The notes: generated by a model from the letters alone, not told the origin. Shown: positions 1 through 7,002, counted from the first letter of the stretch. The stretch: 64,000 nt of DNA from RGIG9115 sp045649825 (GCA_045649825.1 JAZRQO010000019.1:1-64000), one strand, 5' to 3'. Program-made: numbers and translations.

Positions 1-1
1 T

Positions 2-77
2 AGGGATATAGCCAAGCGGTAAGGCACCGGATTTTGATTCCGGCATTTCGTAGGTTCGAATCCTGCTATCCCTGCCA
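2..77 (+). tRNA. tRNA-Gln (TTG)
   Basis: Full cloverleaf with encoded CCA. The acceptor arm AGGGATA pairs with TATCCCT, the discriminator base is G, and the T loop is GGTTCGAATCC. The anticodon loop places TTG at 34-36, between CCGGA and TCCGG. The encoded CCA ends one base before the next tRNA, so the two are processed from one transcript. Its promoter lies outside the window. Confidence 0.97.
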
Positions 78-153
78 GGGCCATTAGCTCAGTTGGCAGA
101 GCACTTGACTTTTAATCAAGTTGTCCGGAGTTCGAATCTCCGATGGCTCACCA
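78..153 (+). tRNA. tRNA-Lys (TTT)
   Basis: Cloverleaf with acceptor GGGCCAT pairing ATGGCTC (one G-T pair), anticodon TTT at 111-113 between CTTGA and TCAAG, and encoded CCA at 151-153. It abuts tRNA-Gln with no spacer. Its 3' end (from 145) is the left att core of the integrated element; the gene stays intact because the core carries the normal 3' end. Its original terminator seems to be the hairpin at 7002-7031. Confidence 0.97.
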
Positions 154-154
154 T
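145..154 (+). repeat. attL core (direct repeat copy 1)
   Basis: GGCTCACCAT covers the acceptor 3' strand, discriminator and CCA of tRNA-Lys plus one base. It is identical to 6991-7000. The flanking bases differ (T before and C after here; C before and G after at the right copy), so the shared core is exactly 10 bases. Confidence 0.8.
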
Positions 155-227
155 CCAAAGATTATAAGAACTTTTATTGTTTCAAGAATTTGATTATAGT
201 AACTGACATCTTATAATCGCAAACGAA

Positions 228-276
228 GAAAGAAACTGTTTACTTTGTAAAAAGTAGGCAGTTTCTTTTTGTTATT
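228..276 (+). terminator. Rho-independent terminator after the tRNAs
   Basis: AAGAAACTG pairs with CAGTTTCTT (about 230-267), with an inner TACTTT/AAAGTA stem and a T-rich tract to 280. It lies inside the integrated element just right of attL, so the element brings a replacement terminator for the tRNA transcript. The stretch from 154 to here shows no gene. Confidence 0.75.
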
Positions 277-288
277 TTTTCAAAAGTA

Positions 289-317
289 TTGAAAACATTG
301 CCGTATTATGATATAAT
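289..317 (+). promoter_or_regulatory. Sigma-A promoter for the SLH gene leader
   Basis: TTGAAA at 289-294, a 17-base spacer, and TATAAT at 312-317. The predicted transcription start is near 324, exactly where the first arm of the large inverted repeat begins. Confidence 0.75.
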
Positions 318-321
318 TTCT

Positions 322-516
322 ATGCTAGACTATAATCATTATACTGGGTGCAGTATATCTTTTAGTCACAAAGCGTACGCTATTTTGGTAAAAGCGTACA
401 CTACTCTGATAAATGCTTTGTGATTTAAAGTATAATGATTAGTGTCTAGCAACCTGTCATCAGAGCCTGTGCGTTTTTCGGTGCATAGTTCTGTGATATG
501 GACTATGCACTTTTTT
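322..516 (+). ncRNA. Structured leader RNA with a terminator-like hairpin upstream of the SLH gene
   Basis: The predicted transcript opens with a long nested stem. Arms at about 324-344 (CTAGAC..TAATCATTATACT) and 428-449 pair over about 20 bases with a small mismatch. Inside them TCACAAAGC (365-373) pairs with GCTTTGTGA (415-423), and the loop holds two GCGTAC motifs. A separate hairpin follows, GTGCATAGT (481-489) with ACTATGCAC (502-510) and a T run, which is a textbook intrinsic terminator. The SLH ribosome binding site begins only 8 bases later. This suggests attenuation control or a separate small RNA. I do not recognise it as a known riboswitch class. Confidence 0.55.
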
Positions 517-532
517 ATTTATGGGGGTTATT

Positions 533-1888
533 ATGAACATCTTAAAAAAATCAGTTGCCGTATGCTTGGCAACCACAATAACAATAGCAACATCTTTAAC
601 AACTTTTGCAAACACAGAGAGCGTAAAAAAGAAAATTGATATTATTATGGGATATTCATATGGTTCAATGTTTACATTGAATGATGCAATAAATACAGAT
701 TATTTTATGAACCGCTACAATGGTGTTAAATCATCAATAACGGAAATTATAAGTACAACTTACAAAGCAGAAAGCGGTTGGTGGAGTGAATATGTTGCCT
801 TACCGATTTATTTTAATGTGTTGAACGGATATGAAGATGGAACGCTTAAACCAAACCAAAGCGTTAAGGTTTGTGAGTTGGCAAAAATAGTTGCTACCGC
901 CTATGAGCCAACTATCCAAGAGATTGACGGACTTAATAACGCAGATTTTAACGGACAATGGTATAATAAATATTATAATGCTATCGCAAGAGCTTTTACA
1001 TATCAAAATAGTACACTAATGACACCCGAATATATGGACTCAAATATGAGAAGATGTGAGGTTGCTTATGTACTTGCATCTGTATGTGATGACGGAACAT
1101 TAAAAGACTATATAGCTAAAGCTGAAAAAGGTGATATATCACAGATGGCAGGCTATGTAGACTTTACAAATGTTGTAAAAACAAGTGTAGATTTAGGTGA
1201 AGAACAGAGCAGAATGGATGCAGGGCAGATACCTGCAAGATTTGCAGGAGCAGTTATGTATTTACAGGCAAAGGGAATTATGGTCGGCGACGGAGCAGGT
1301 CATATCAATCCGCTTGATAATGTAACTAGAGCAGAAGTATTTAAACTGATACAAACAACTTGTGAGAACACAGCATCTTATAATAAGAACAAGTTTTATG
1401 GTTGGGAAAAATTACCTACATCTGGTACTCAAGCACCAGTAAGTGTAATGACAGAGGAAACAGTTCTCAATCCAAATGCACCTGCTGAATTACAGTACAA
1501 AGTTAAAGATATCAAAGAGTCTTCTTATAAATACATTATTAGTGGTGAGGCAAACATTGCTGAAAAAACACTTAATAAAGAATACTCAAAGAGAGTAATA
1601 GAAAGTATACAAAAATCAGTAAAGAATGAAAATGGTACAATAACAATCACAATACCAAACTTAAATTCTGACTATCACGAAGTTGTAGTAATGGCTTACG
1701 ATGTAGAAATGAACAGAACAGTATATCTATCATCTAATAAAAATGGTAATATTACATTAGACAGTAACTGTTACGAGTTTGATATAACAATAGAGGGCAG
1801 ACAAGACAAAGCAACCAGACCTGGAACATACTCATATGGAGTAAGATATGACGTAGGCTCTAGTAGTTGGACAGTTACTCGTCAATAG
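533..1888 (+). CDS. SLH-domain surface protein (element cargo)
   Basis: A predicted secreted protein of 451 residues. The N-terminus is a signal peptide: basic MNILKKS, a hydrophobic stretch and TTFANT before the probable cut. Two S-layer-homology-like repeats are visible, around residues 90-125 (NGYEDGTLKPNQSV) and 245-285 (GIMVGDGAGHINPLDNVTRAEV); a more diverged one may lie between. SLH repeats bind pyruvylated secondary cell-wall polymer, so the protein is probably wall-anchored. The C-terminal 140 residues look beta-rich and are unrecognised. The start at 533 is preferred over an in-frame ATG at 521 because GGGGG sits 5 bases upstream of 533. A cell-surface gene on such a small element is unusual. 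Its promoter and attenuator-like leader lie at 289-516. Confidence 0.75.
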   Translation: MNILKKSVAVCLATTITIATSLTTFANTESVKKKIDIIMGYSYGSMFTLNDAINTDYFMNRYNGVKSSITEIISTTYKAESGWWSEYVALPIYFNVLNGYEDGTLKPNQSVKVCELAKIVATAYEPTIQEIDGLNNADFNGQWYNKYYNAIARAFTYQNSTLMTPEYMDSNMRRCEVAYVLASVCDDGTLKDYIAKAEKGDISQMAGYVDFTNVVKTSVDLGEEQSRMDAGQIPARFAGAVMYLQAKGIMVGDGAGHINPLDNVTRAEVFKLIQTTCENTASYNKNKFYGWEKLPTSGTQAPVSVMTEETVLNPNAPAELQYKVKDIKESSYKYIISGEANIAEKTLNKEYSKRVIESIQKSVKNENGTITITIPNLNSDYHEVVVMAYDVEMNRTVYLSSNKNGNITLDSNCYEFDITIEGRQDKATRPGTYSYGVRYDVGSSSWTVTRQ

Positions 1889-1918
1889 GACAAAACATAC
1901 AATAAAGGAGAGATACAA

Positions 1919-1975
1919 TTGAAAAATAAGCTGATAAACGATAGCGAGAGTGTAAAAGCAACATCACATCAGTGA
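1919..1975 (+). CDS. Possible 18-residue micro-ORF
   Basis: TTG start preceded by AAGGAGAG at a good distance; it reads KNKLINDSESVKATSHQ after the first residue, then TGA. It follows the SLH stop by 30 bases and precedes the terminator, so it could be co-translated. No family is recognisable. It could equally be a remnant of a longer gene or a chance reading frame; the ribosome binding site is the only real support. Confidence 0.25.
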   Translation: MKNKLINDSESVKATSHQ

Positions 1976-1993
1976 TAGTATAGATTACCTTTA

Positions 1994-2034
1994 AAATAGC
2001 AGTATTCTTTAGGGAATACCGCTATTTTTTATTT
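1994..2034. terminator. Bidirectional terminator between the SLH and rep genes
   Basis: AATAGCAGTATTC pairs with GAATACCGCTATT around a TTTAG loop with one mismatch. There is a T run on the plus strand, and A-rich sequence on the other side serves the converging rep transcript. The rep stop codon lies inside the right arm. Confidence 0.7.
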
Positions 2035-2942
2035 ATAGGTTTTTTGAATTGTTTATAATTGATTATCCTTTCAAAATCTTTACTTGGTTCTGAAAGCACT
2101 ATTGTTTTTTCATATACTAAGGACAGACCTCTTTCTTCCACTATTTCTAATGCTTTTTGATGGGTACATTTCATTTCGATTGGACGCTTTATTCCCTTGC
2201 TAACCCTAAAAAATCTCATACCTTTGGGATATAGTTCGAGCCTTGCTCCTTTTTGTATCTTCTTTGGTACAAAATTGACATTGCCATTTTTGTCAAAGGT
2301 TTGGAGCATTTTTATGTTTCCGTCATTATTTATAGTAGATATTGAAATATCTGTGGGCGTGGATGTTAAGTATGATGTAAGATATAAGCCTAAGTCATTA
2401 ATGCCGTCAACTTTTGAAATGCTCACATATCCATTACCCCAAAGTTCACTTAGTTTTTCATTAGGAATAAAGGGTGGTTTTGAGTCAAATATAAAAAGTA
2501 TGTGTGCATGCCATGCCCCACGCTCCTGTGGCTCAATACAAATTATGTATTCTATTTTATACTTGTTGAAATGATAGCGTAATCTTTGAATAAAAGCCTT
2601 TAAATCCGTATAGAGTTTTTTTGTATTTGTCATATTTTCGGCATAGGTTAAAGTCACAAAACGAATTTTGTCAGGATGTTCTGAATTTGCATTGATAATA
2701 TCCCGTAAATTCTTCATACTCTGCCTTAAAGATGAGACATCTTCTATTCTTTGTTCGGAATGAAGAATTTCTTTGACTTCTCCTGTACTTTTAACGAGGT
2801 ATGTATCTTTGTTAAGTTTAAGTATAGGGCAACCAAAATAATCTGTACTTTGCCGTATTTCTATGACATTCCCCGCAACTTTAACATTTACCATTTTATT
2901 ATATACAATTTTTTCATCAGGGATAATTTTTTTAATTTCCAC
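2022..2942 (-). CDS. HUH-type rolling-circle replication initiator (Rep)
   Basis: A probable nicking endonuclease that starts rolling-circle replication of the element. Three motifs of HUH Rep proteins occur in order: FVTLTYAE near residue 96, the metal-binding ERGAWHAH (His-hydrophobic-His) near 141-147, and paired tyrosines in GLYLTSYLT near 187-191. The Y-x3-Y spacing is that of two-tyrosine Reps such as phage gpA; the usual lysine after the second tyrosine is replaced. GTG at 2942 is preferred over GTG at 2951 because GAGGTG then sits six bases upstream. It is the last gene of the minus-strand set. A strong hairpin upstream (2990-3048) may be its origin. Rep plus a chromosomal att site implies a replicating excised form. 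Confidence 0.8.
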   Translation of the reverse strand: MEIKKIIPDEKIVYNKMVNVKVAGNVIEIRQSTDYFGCPILKLNKDTYLVKSTGEVKEILHSEQRIEDVSSLRQSMKNLRDIINANSEHPDKIRFVTLTYAENMTNTKKLYTDLKAFIQRLRYHFNKYKIEYIICIEPQERGAWHAHILFIFDSKPPFIPNEKLSELWGNGYVSISKVDGINDLGLYLTSYLTSTPTDISISTINNDGNIKMLQTFDKNGNVNFVPKKIQKGARLELYPKGMRFFRVSKGIKRPIEMKCTHQKALEIVEERGLSLVYEKTIVLSEPSKDFERIINYKQFKKPINKK

Positions 2943-2989
2943 TATTTTCACCTCACTAATTTTCGGATATTATTCATAAAGAAACAAGT

Positions 2990-3048
2990 AAAGGGAACGG
3001 GCGACGGCTCGCTCTCGCTCCACCGCCACTCCGTTCCTTTTCTTTGCT
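2990..3048. other. GC-rich long hairpin, candidate replication origin
   Basis: AAAGGGAACGG and CCGTTCCTTTT pair as outer arms. GCGACGG with CCACCGC extends the stem, and the loop is GC-rich. It stands out against the AT-rich element and lies between rep and its upstream gene. Double-strand origins of rolling-circle replicons are often hairpins next to rep. It could instead be a strong terminator or processing site within the operon. Confidence 0.5.
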
Positions 3049-3293
3049 TAAATAGCTATACGAATAGTAGCACCTAAATAAGAATTACCGATAGCACCGA
3101 TATTAGCAAACAGAAGAATACCGCCTCTTTCAACCAAGTATGTATTTATCCAAAAGCCTTTGATAAGAATATCAAAGTTTCGGCCAAGCTCGATACCGCA
3201 GAGAATGTTTCCGTTTTCAAGTTCTGCATCTAACATATTAAGAGCATCGTTCCAGTACAATCTGCCCAAAATATAACGCTTTCCATAACTCAT
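3048..3293 (-). CDS. Small DUF5348-like protein
   Basis: 81 residues, no signal peptide. The central pattern (L.cG.e......I.g.WI.t, then a hydrophobic stretch) recalls the DUF5348 family of small proteins common on Firmicutes plasmids and conjugative elements. That is a family impression, not a database result, and the function is unknown. Its ATG overlaps the stop of the upstream gene (TAATG), so translation is probably coupled. It sits immediately upstream of the GC-rich hairpin and rep. Confidence 0.6.
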   Translation of the reverse strand: MSYGKRYILGRLYWNDALNMLDAELENGNILCGIELGRNFDILIKGFWINTYLVERGGILLFANIGAIGNSYLGATIRIAI

Positions 3294-3613
3294 TATGCTT
3301 TCCCCCTTTCTATAGTGATTAAAAAATGAGTGTTAAATTCAGATGCTTTAATCTCACAACCTCTAAAATTTTTCGCATCTCTCCAATTCTTTTTTATATA
3401 ATTTTCTAAATCCTCGGCATTTTCAAGAGTTTTGAAAGGTGCTCCAATTTTTTTCTTTATTATGTACGAAAATTTGTCCTCGCCAAATCCGTCAGCATAT
3501 ACCATCTCTTTTGGTTGCGGTGTTTCTATCATTAAAGTTTCCTGCTCATCTGCAAGCGTACACGATAATGATATGGCATTTCGCATATAATTTTTTCTTA
3601 ATTCATCATTCAT
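3293..3613 (-). CDS. Small hypothetical element protein, paralog A
   Basis: 106 residues. The start at 3613 is chosen because GGAGAG lies six bases upstream; an in-frame ATG at 3631 lacks a site. The C-terminal half (KKKIGAPFKTLENA, then YIKKN, then EFNTHFLIT) aligns by eye with that of the next gene upstream (KKEGTPTKMHDN, YIKKN, EHETHYFVLLT). The two are therefore diverged duplicates. No enzyme motif or membrane segment is visible. Conserved small proteins next to a Rep often serve replication or copy control, but nothing in the sequence proves this. Confidence 0.65.
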   Translation of the reverse strand: MNDELRKNYMRNAISLSCTLADEQETLMIETPQPKEMVYADGFGEDKFSYIIKKKIGAPFKTLENAEDLENYIKKNWRDAKNFRGCEIKASEFNTHFLITIERGKA

Positions 3614-3639
3614 TATCATCTCTCCAATCATTTAAATTT

Positions 3640-3999
3640 TTATAGCGGTTTGTGAACCTTGGTTGTCAAAAGAACAAAATAATGCGTTTCATGTTCAAAC
3701 ATTTCCACATTGAATGTTACAAATTTCTCAGATGTGCATAAATTCTTTTTGATATACTTGCAAAAACGCTTTGTGTTATCATGCATTTTTGTGGGTGTAC
3801 CCTCTTTTTTATGCAGTATAAAAAGATAGTTGTTACCTGCTAGATAATCAAACATCAGCATATCAACTGGATTTGGTCTAACAATACCCAAATCGTCAGC
3901 AATATCCATAAGAACAGATGCTAACCACATTGACATAAGCATATATGCAGACATTGCATCAACTTCATCAGGTATAGCGTTATTTTTTGAAAAAATCAT
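3640..3999 (-). CDS. Small hypothetical element protein, paralog B
   Basis: 119 residues from an ATG at 3999 with AAGGAG six bases upstream; an in-frame ATG at 4047 gives an implausible glycine-rich leader and has no site. The N-terminal third holds a helical, hydrophobic segment (DAMSAYMLMSMWLASVLMD), perhaps membrane-associated or a packing helix. The C-terminal half resembles the following gene. It overlaps nothing and is spaced 26 bases from paralog A. Function unknown. Confidence 0.65.
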   Translation of the reverse strand: MIFSKNNAIPDEVDAMSAYMLMSMWLASVLMDIADDLGIVRPNPVDMLMFDYLAGNNYLFILHKKEGTPTKMHDNTKRFCKYIKKNLCTSEKFVTFNVEMFEHETHYFVLLTTKVHKPL

Positions 4000-4039
4000 A
4001 GTATACTCCTTTTCCCGACCCCCTCCGCCAATTTTTTTG

Positions 4040-4408
4040 TTATTCAATAATCATATCATCATCAAGATAAAGTTTCATTGATTTTGCCTTTGCTGAAATT
4101 TTGTTTGAATTTGTCGAAAAGTCTTTGTAAATTTTGATATCATCATCTTCGAATGTTACGAATACAAATTCTAGATTTTTAACTCTATCCTTCAACTCAT
4201 CATTAGTTATGGATACCTCAACACCATCAAGCTTAACATCGACTTTTTCAAACAAGCTCTCTGCCGTTGTAACAGTTGCCACCATCTGCTTTTTATCCGT
4301 TGGTTTTCCGTCTTCAAATATTGTTTTCTCTGTTAGTGCTAAAAGAATAAACTTTTCAGCTTCTAAAATTTGGTTTAATTTTAGCTTGAGTTTTGTAATA
4401 TCAATCAT
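4040..4408 (-). CDS. Hypothetical element protein, 122 residues
   Basis: An acidic, lysine-rich soluble protein with no cysteines or membrane segment; the C-terminus is aspartate-rich (DDDMIIE). AAAGGAG lies eight bases before the ATG and overlaps the end of the upstream 56-residue gene. Size and charge would suit a DNA mimic or accessory replication protein, but I recognise no family. It is second in the minus-strand operon that ends with rep. Confidence 0.65.
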   Translation of the reverse strand: MIDITKLKLKLNQILEAEKFILLALTEKTIFEDGKPTDKKQMVATVTTAESLFEKVDVKLDGVEVSITNDELKDRVKNLEFVFVTFEDDDIKIYKDFSTNSNKISAKAKSMKLYLDDDMIIE

Positions 4409-4412
4409 CTTT

Positions 4413-4583
4413 TCAAGCTCCTTTCTTTATGAATTTATTTTCGGCATCGCTCGTCAGCATTGCCTTTCCCTCGAGGTAAAGCTGATACTCTTCGGGGTGG
4501 TCAGTAATAAATTTTTTTACATCAGCTATTACGATTTCGCAAGCAATCTTGTGCGCTTGACTTGCTGAAATATGAAAATTCAT
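4413..4583 (-). CDS. 56-residue hypothetical protein, first gene of the rep operon
   Basis: ATG at 4583 with AAGGAGGTGG upstream; it reads MNFHISASQAHKIACEIVIA and on to a TGA at 4413, four bases before the next start. The strong ribosome binding site, lack of internal stops and tight coupling support a real gene. It is short, mostly helical and without cysteine pairs. Its position beside the operator region suggests an early or regulatory product. No family is recognised. Confidence 0.6.
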   Translation of the reverse strand: MNFHISASQAHKIACEIVIADVKKFITDHPEEYQLYLEGKAMLTSDAENKFIKKGA

Positions 4584-4683
4584 TGTGACCACCTCCTTGT
4601 GTATCTGCTTTGTGATTTCAGTTTAACACGCATTCAAGAGGTTGTCGTCAAAGTTTCGCAACTAAAAATAAAAAGCTAATTAT

Positions 4684-4719
4684 CAATAACAAAATTCACT
4701 TTTGCGAATTTTGTTATTG
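4684..4719. promoter_or_regulatory. Operator palindrome between divergent transcription units
   Basis: CAATAACAAAATTC and GAATTTTGTTATTG form a perfect 14-base inverted repeat around an 8-base centre. It overlaps the first three bases of the -35 box of the XRE-recombinase promoter and lies upstream of the minus-strand operon. Dimeric XRE repressors bind such sites, so this is probably the autoregulatory operator. Confidence 0.75.
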
Positions 4720-4745
4720 ACATGGAAAATCAAAAAGTGTATAAT
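4717..4745 (+). promoter_or_regulatory. Consensus promoter of the XRE-recombinase operon
   Basis: TTGACA at 4717-4722, a 17-base spacer and TATAAT at 4740-4745. The match is perfect, and a promoter this strong next to the palindrome implies tight repression. Confidence 0.85.
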
Positions 4746-4765
4746 TTATAGTGAGGTGAACACAA

Positions 4766-5515
4766 GTGGCAAAGAAAAGATTGACACATCAAATATCTAA
4801 CAGGGAAATAATAGAAAATATCGGAAATTCAGAACAATATGAAACCAAAAGAAGATTTGCGACTAATCTCAATGAGCTTCTTGCGGAAAAAGAAAAAAGT
4901 CAAAAGGAACTATCACAAGAAACAAACATAAAAGAATCTTCTATTTCTGATTATCGAAACGGAAACTCCGAACCTAAAATAACTTCTGTTAATAGTATTG
5001 CAAAATCATTAGGGGTTAGCGTTGATTATCTGCTTGGAAATACAGATGTCAAGAGTACTGATATGAAAATTAGAGAGATATGTCGAGTAACAGGACTAAC
5101 CGAGCAAAGTTTATCTGTATTATTTAGATATACAAAACCTAGCAACAATAAAACACAATACTTGCCAATATTAAATATGTTACTATCTTCGGGTATGCTT
5201 GATGAACTTTTAAGGCTTATTGATAGCAACATACAATATCTACAAATATATAACAATTTACAAGGAACTGAAAAAAACAAAAATCAAGGAATTAAGCTTG
5301 TACTTGATAAGCAGGTGGATTTTATAAATTGGACTTATACCGAAAAATTAAGTAAAATGCTACAAAGCATCACAGGGATGTTAGCACAAGCATTTAAGAT
5401 TGATTGCGATATTTCAGAGTACACAGATGATAATATAGAAAATATGAACAAGCAAATCGAAAAACTAAAAATCTTTCATATGAATGAGGCGAAAGAGAAA
5501 GGAAATGCAGAATGA
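4766..5515 (+). CDS. XRE-family repressor of the element
   Basis: 249 residues starting at GTG, with GAGGTG eight bases upstream. A helix-turn-helix of the Cro/CI type lies at about residues 31-93 (FATNLNELLAEKEKSQKELS, then SISDYRNGNSEPK, then LGVSVDYLLG). It is preceded by a 30-residue N-terminal extension. The C-terminal 150 residues are helical, unassigned and lack peptidase motifs, so this is not a LexA-type self-cleaving repressor. It overlaps the recombinase start by ATGA, so regulator and recombinase are made together. It probably controls both the recombinase and the rep operon through the palindrome at 4684-4719. Confidence 0.85.
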   Translation: MAKKRLTHQISNREIIENIGNSEQYETKRRFATNLNELLAEKEKSQKELSQETNIKESSISDYRNGNSEPKITSVNSIAKSLGVSVDYLLGNTDVKSTDMKIREICRVTGLTEQSLSVLFRYTKPSNNKTQYLPILNMLLSSGMLDELLRLIDSNIQYLQIYNNLQGTEKNKNQGIKLVLDKQVDFINWTYTEKLSKMLQSITGMLAQAFKIDCDISEYTDDNIENMNKQIEKLKIFHMNEAKEKGNAE

Positions 5516-7002
5516 ATGTAGTAATCTATGCACGATATTCAAGCGATAGACAAACAGAAGCAAGTATTGAGGGGCAACTCAAAGTTTGCTATGATTATGC
5601 TGAAAGAAATAATCATACTGTCATAGGGGAATATATAGACAGAGCATTAACAGGGAAAACGGACAAAAGACCAAAATTTCAAAAAATGATTAAAGATAGC
5701 GAAAAAGGGGCATTTCAAGGCGTTCTCATTTATCAAACTGACCGCTTTGCAAGAAATCGTTATGATAGTGCAACCTATAAGGCAAAATTAAAGAAAAACG
5801 GAGTTTGTGTTATATCTGCAAGAGAAACCATAACCGAGGATGCTTCAGGGATTTTGATGGAATCCGTTTTAGAGGGAATGGCAGAATATTTTAGTGCAGA
5901 ACTTTCCCAAAAGGTAACAAGAGGAATGAACCTAAATGCAGAAAAGTGTATTTACAATGGCGGTACTGTTCCTTTTGGTTTTAAGATTGTAAACAAAAAA
6001 TATACAATAGATGTTGAAACTGCTCCGTATGTAAAAAAGATTTTTGAAATGTATGCAGACGGACACACAATAAAAGAGATTATTGATTTTCTTAATAGCA
6101 AAAATATAAAAACCTCAACCGGCACAAAATTTAATTATAGCAGTTTGCACACAATGCTAAAAAATAAAAAATACATAGGTACATATACTTATGGTAGTTA
6201 TGAGATAGAAAACGGAATACCTCGCATAATTTCAAATGAGCTTTTTAATAAGGTGCAGAGAGCAACCGAAACAAATAAAAAAGCCCCTGCAAGAACAAAG
6301 GCGGTCGAGGAATATTTGTTGACAACAAAATTATTTTGCGGACATTGTAAGGATTTAATGGTCGGAGTAAGCGGAACATCAAGCACAAAGAAAAAGTTTT
6401 GTTATTACAGTTGCAATAAATCAAGGAAAAAGCTTTGCAATAAAAAGAATGTTGGCAAAGAGTATATTGAGGATATTGTCATCAATAAATGCCGTCAGCT
6501 TTTAACTGATGACAACATTGAACTGATTGCACAGGCTTTTATAAAAGCTAATGAAAATGACGAAAGCACTTTTGAAATAAAACGGCTCGACAAAGAAATC
6601 AAGAGGTGCAACAAAGAAAAATCAAATCTGTTGCAAGCCTTAAAACAATGTGATATGGATGATGTAAAACAAGACATTTTTAACGAAATAAAAGCGATAA
6701 ATACAGAGATTGAAAAAATGTCAGCAGAAATAGCAACCATCAAAAATACTAGTGTGGCTACAATAGACGAAAATGAGATTAAATTCTTCTTGCAAGGTTT
6801 AAGGAAAGGTGATGTTGACAGTAAGCGATACAGAAAAGCACTTATAACAATTTTTGTAAATGCGATATACTTATATGATGATAAAATTACCTATGTTTTC
6901 AACATTGGAAATGACCCTGTTACATTACCATTTGAATATTTAGAAGAAGCTGAAAAGGCAGAAAATAATAGTTCTGATTTAATGAAAAACGGCTCACCAT
7001 GA
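5512..7002 (+). CDS. Large serine recombinase (element integrase)
   Basis: 496 residues. The N-terminal resolvase domain (1 to about 145) carries YARYSSDRQ with the catalytic serine at position 10, plus the downstream R-rich active site (YQTDRFARNRYD). A recombinase domain follows (about 165-255). A zinc ribbon comes next (FCGHCKDLM, then CYYSCNKSRKKLC, about 283-312), then a coiled coil (about 350-410). This is the standard large serine integrase layout. Its last sense codons (GGC TCA CCA) and the T of TGA are the right att core, so the stop codon is completed by chromosomal bases. In the excised circle the frame would run on for 20 more residues. Strand and position beside attR fit an integrase that catalyses its own element's movement. 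Confidence 0.93.
   Translation: MNVVIYARYSSDRQTEASIEGQLKVCYDYAERNNHTVIGEYIDRALTGKTDKRPKFQKMIKDSEKGAFQGVLIYQTDRFARNRYDSATYKAKLKKNGVCVISARETITEDASGILMESVLEGMAEYFSAELSQKVTRGMNLNAEKCIYNGGTVPFGFKIVNKKYTIDVETAPYVKKIFEMYADGHTIKEIIDFLNSKNIKTSTGTKFNYSSLHTMLKNKKYIGTYTYGSYEIENGIPRIISNELFNKVQRATETNKKAPARTKAVEEYLLTTKLFCGHCKDLMVGVSGTSSTKKKFCYYSCNKSRKKLCNKKNVGKEYIEDIVINKCRQLLTDDNIELIAQAFIKANENDESTFEIKRLDKEIKRCNKEKSNLLQALKQCDMDDVKQDIFNEIKAINTEIEKMSAEIATIKNTSVATIDENEIKFFLQGLRKGDVDSKRYRKALITIFVNAIYLYDDKITYVFNIGNDPVTLPFEYLEEAEKAENNSSDLMKNGSP
6991..7000 (+). repeat. attR core (direct repeat copy 2)
   Basis: GGCTCACCAT, identical to 145-154, overlapping the end of the recombinase gene. The chromosomal terminator starts two bases further on. 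Confidence 0.8.

Larger units (their letters stand above)
145..7000 (+). mobile_element. Integrated element at tRNA-Lys with a serine recombinase and HUH Rep
   Basis: A region of about 6.86 kb between two copies of GGCTCACCAT. The left copy is the tRNA-Lys 3' end; the right copy is the last codons of the serine recombinase gene. The interior holds an SLH surface protein, an HUH Rep, four small genes, an XRE regulator and the recombinase. No capsid, portal, terminase, Zot ATPase, relaxase or coupling protein is visible. It therefore looks like a small integrative plasmid-like element that may replicate by rolling circle when excised, rather than a complete prophage or ICE. Boundaries rest on the repeat and on the tRNA terminator sitting just outside the right end. 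Confidence 0.85.

Noticed and set aside
442..639. 65-residue plus-strand frame covering the SLH leader and gene start
   Set aside because: It overlaps the SLH signal-peptide region in another frame, has no ribosome binding site and crosses the terminator hairpin.
145..7000. Inovirus-like prophage
   Set aside because: A two-tyrosine Rep and small proteins hint at filamentous phage, but no Zot-type ATPase, coat protein with a single hydrophobic helix, or adsorption protein is visible.
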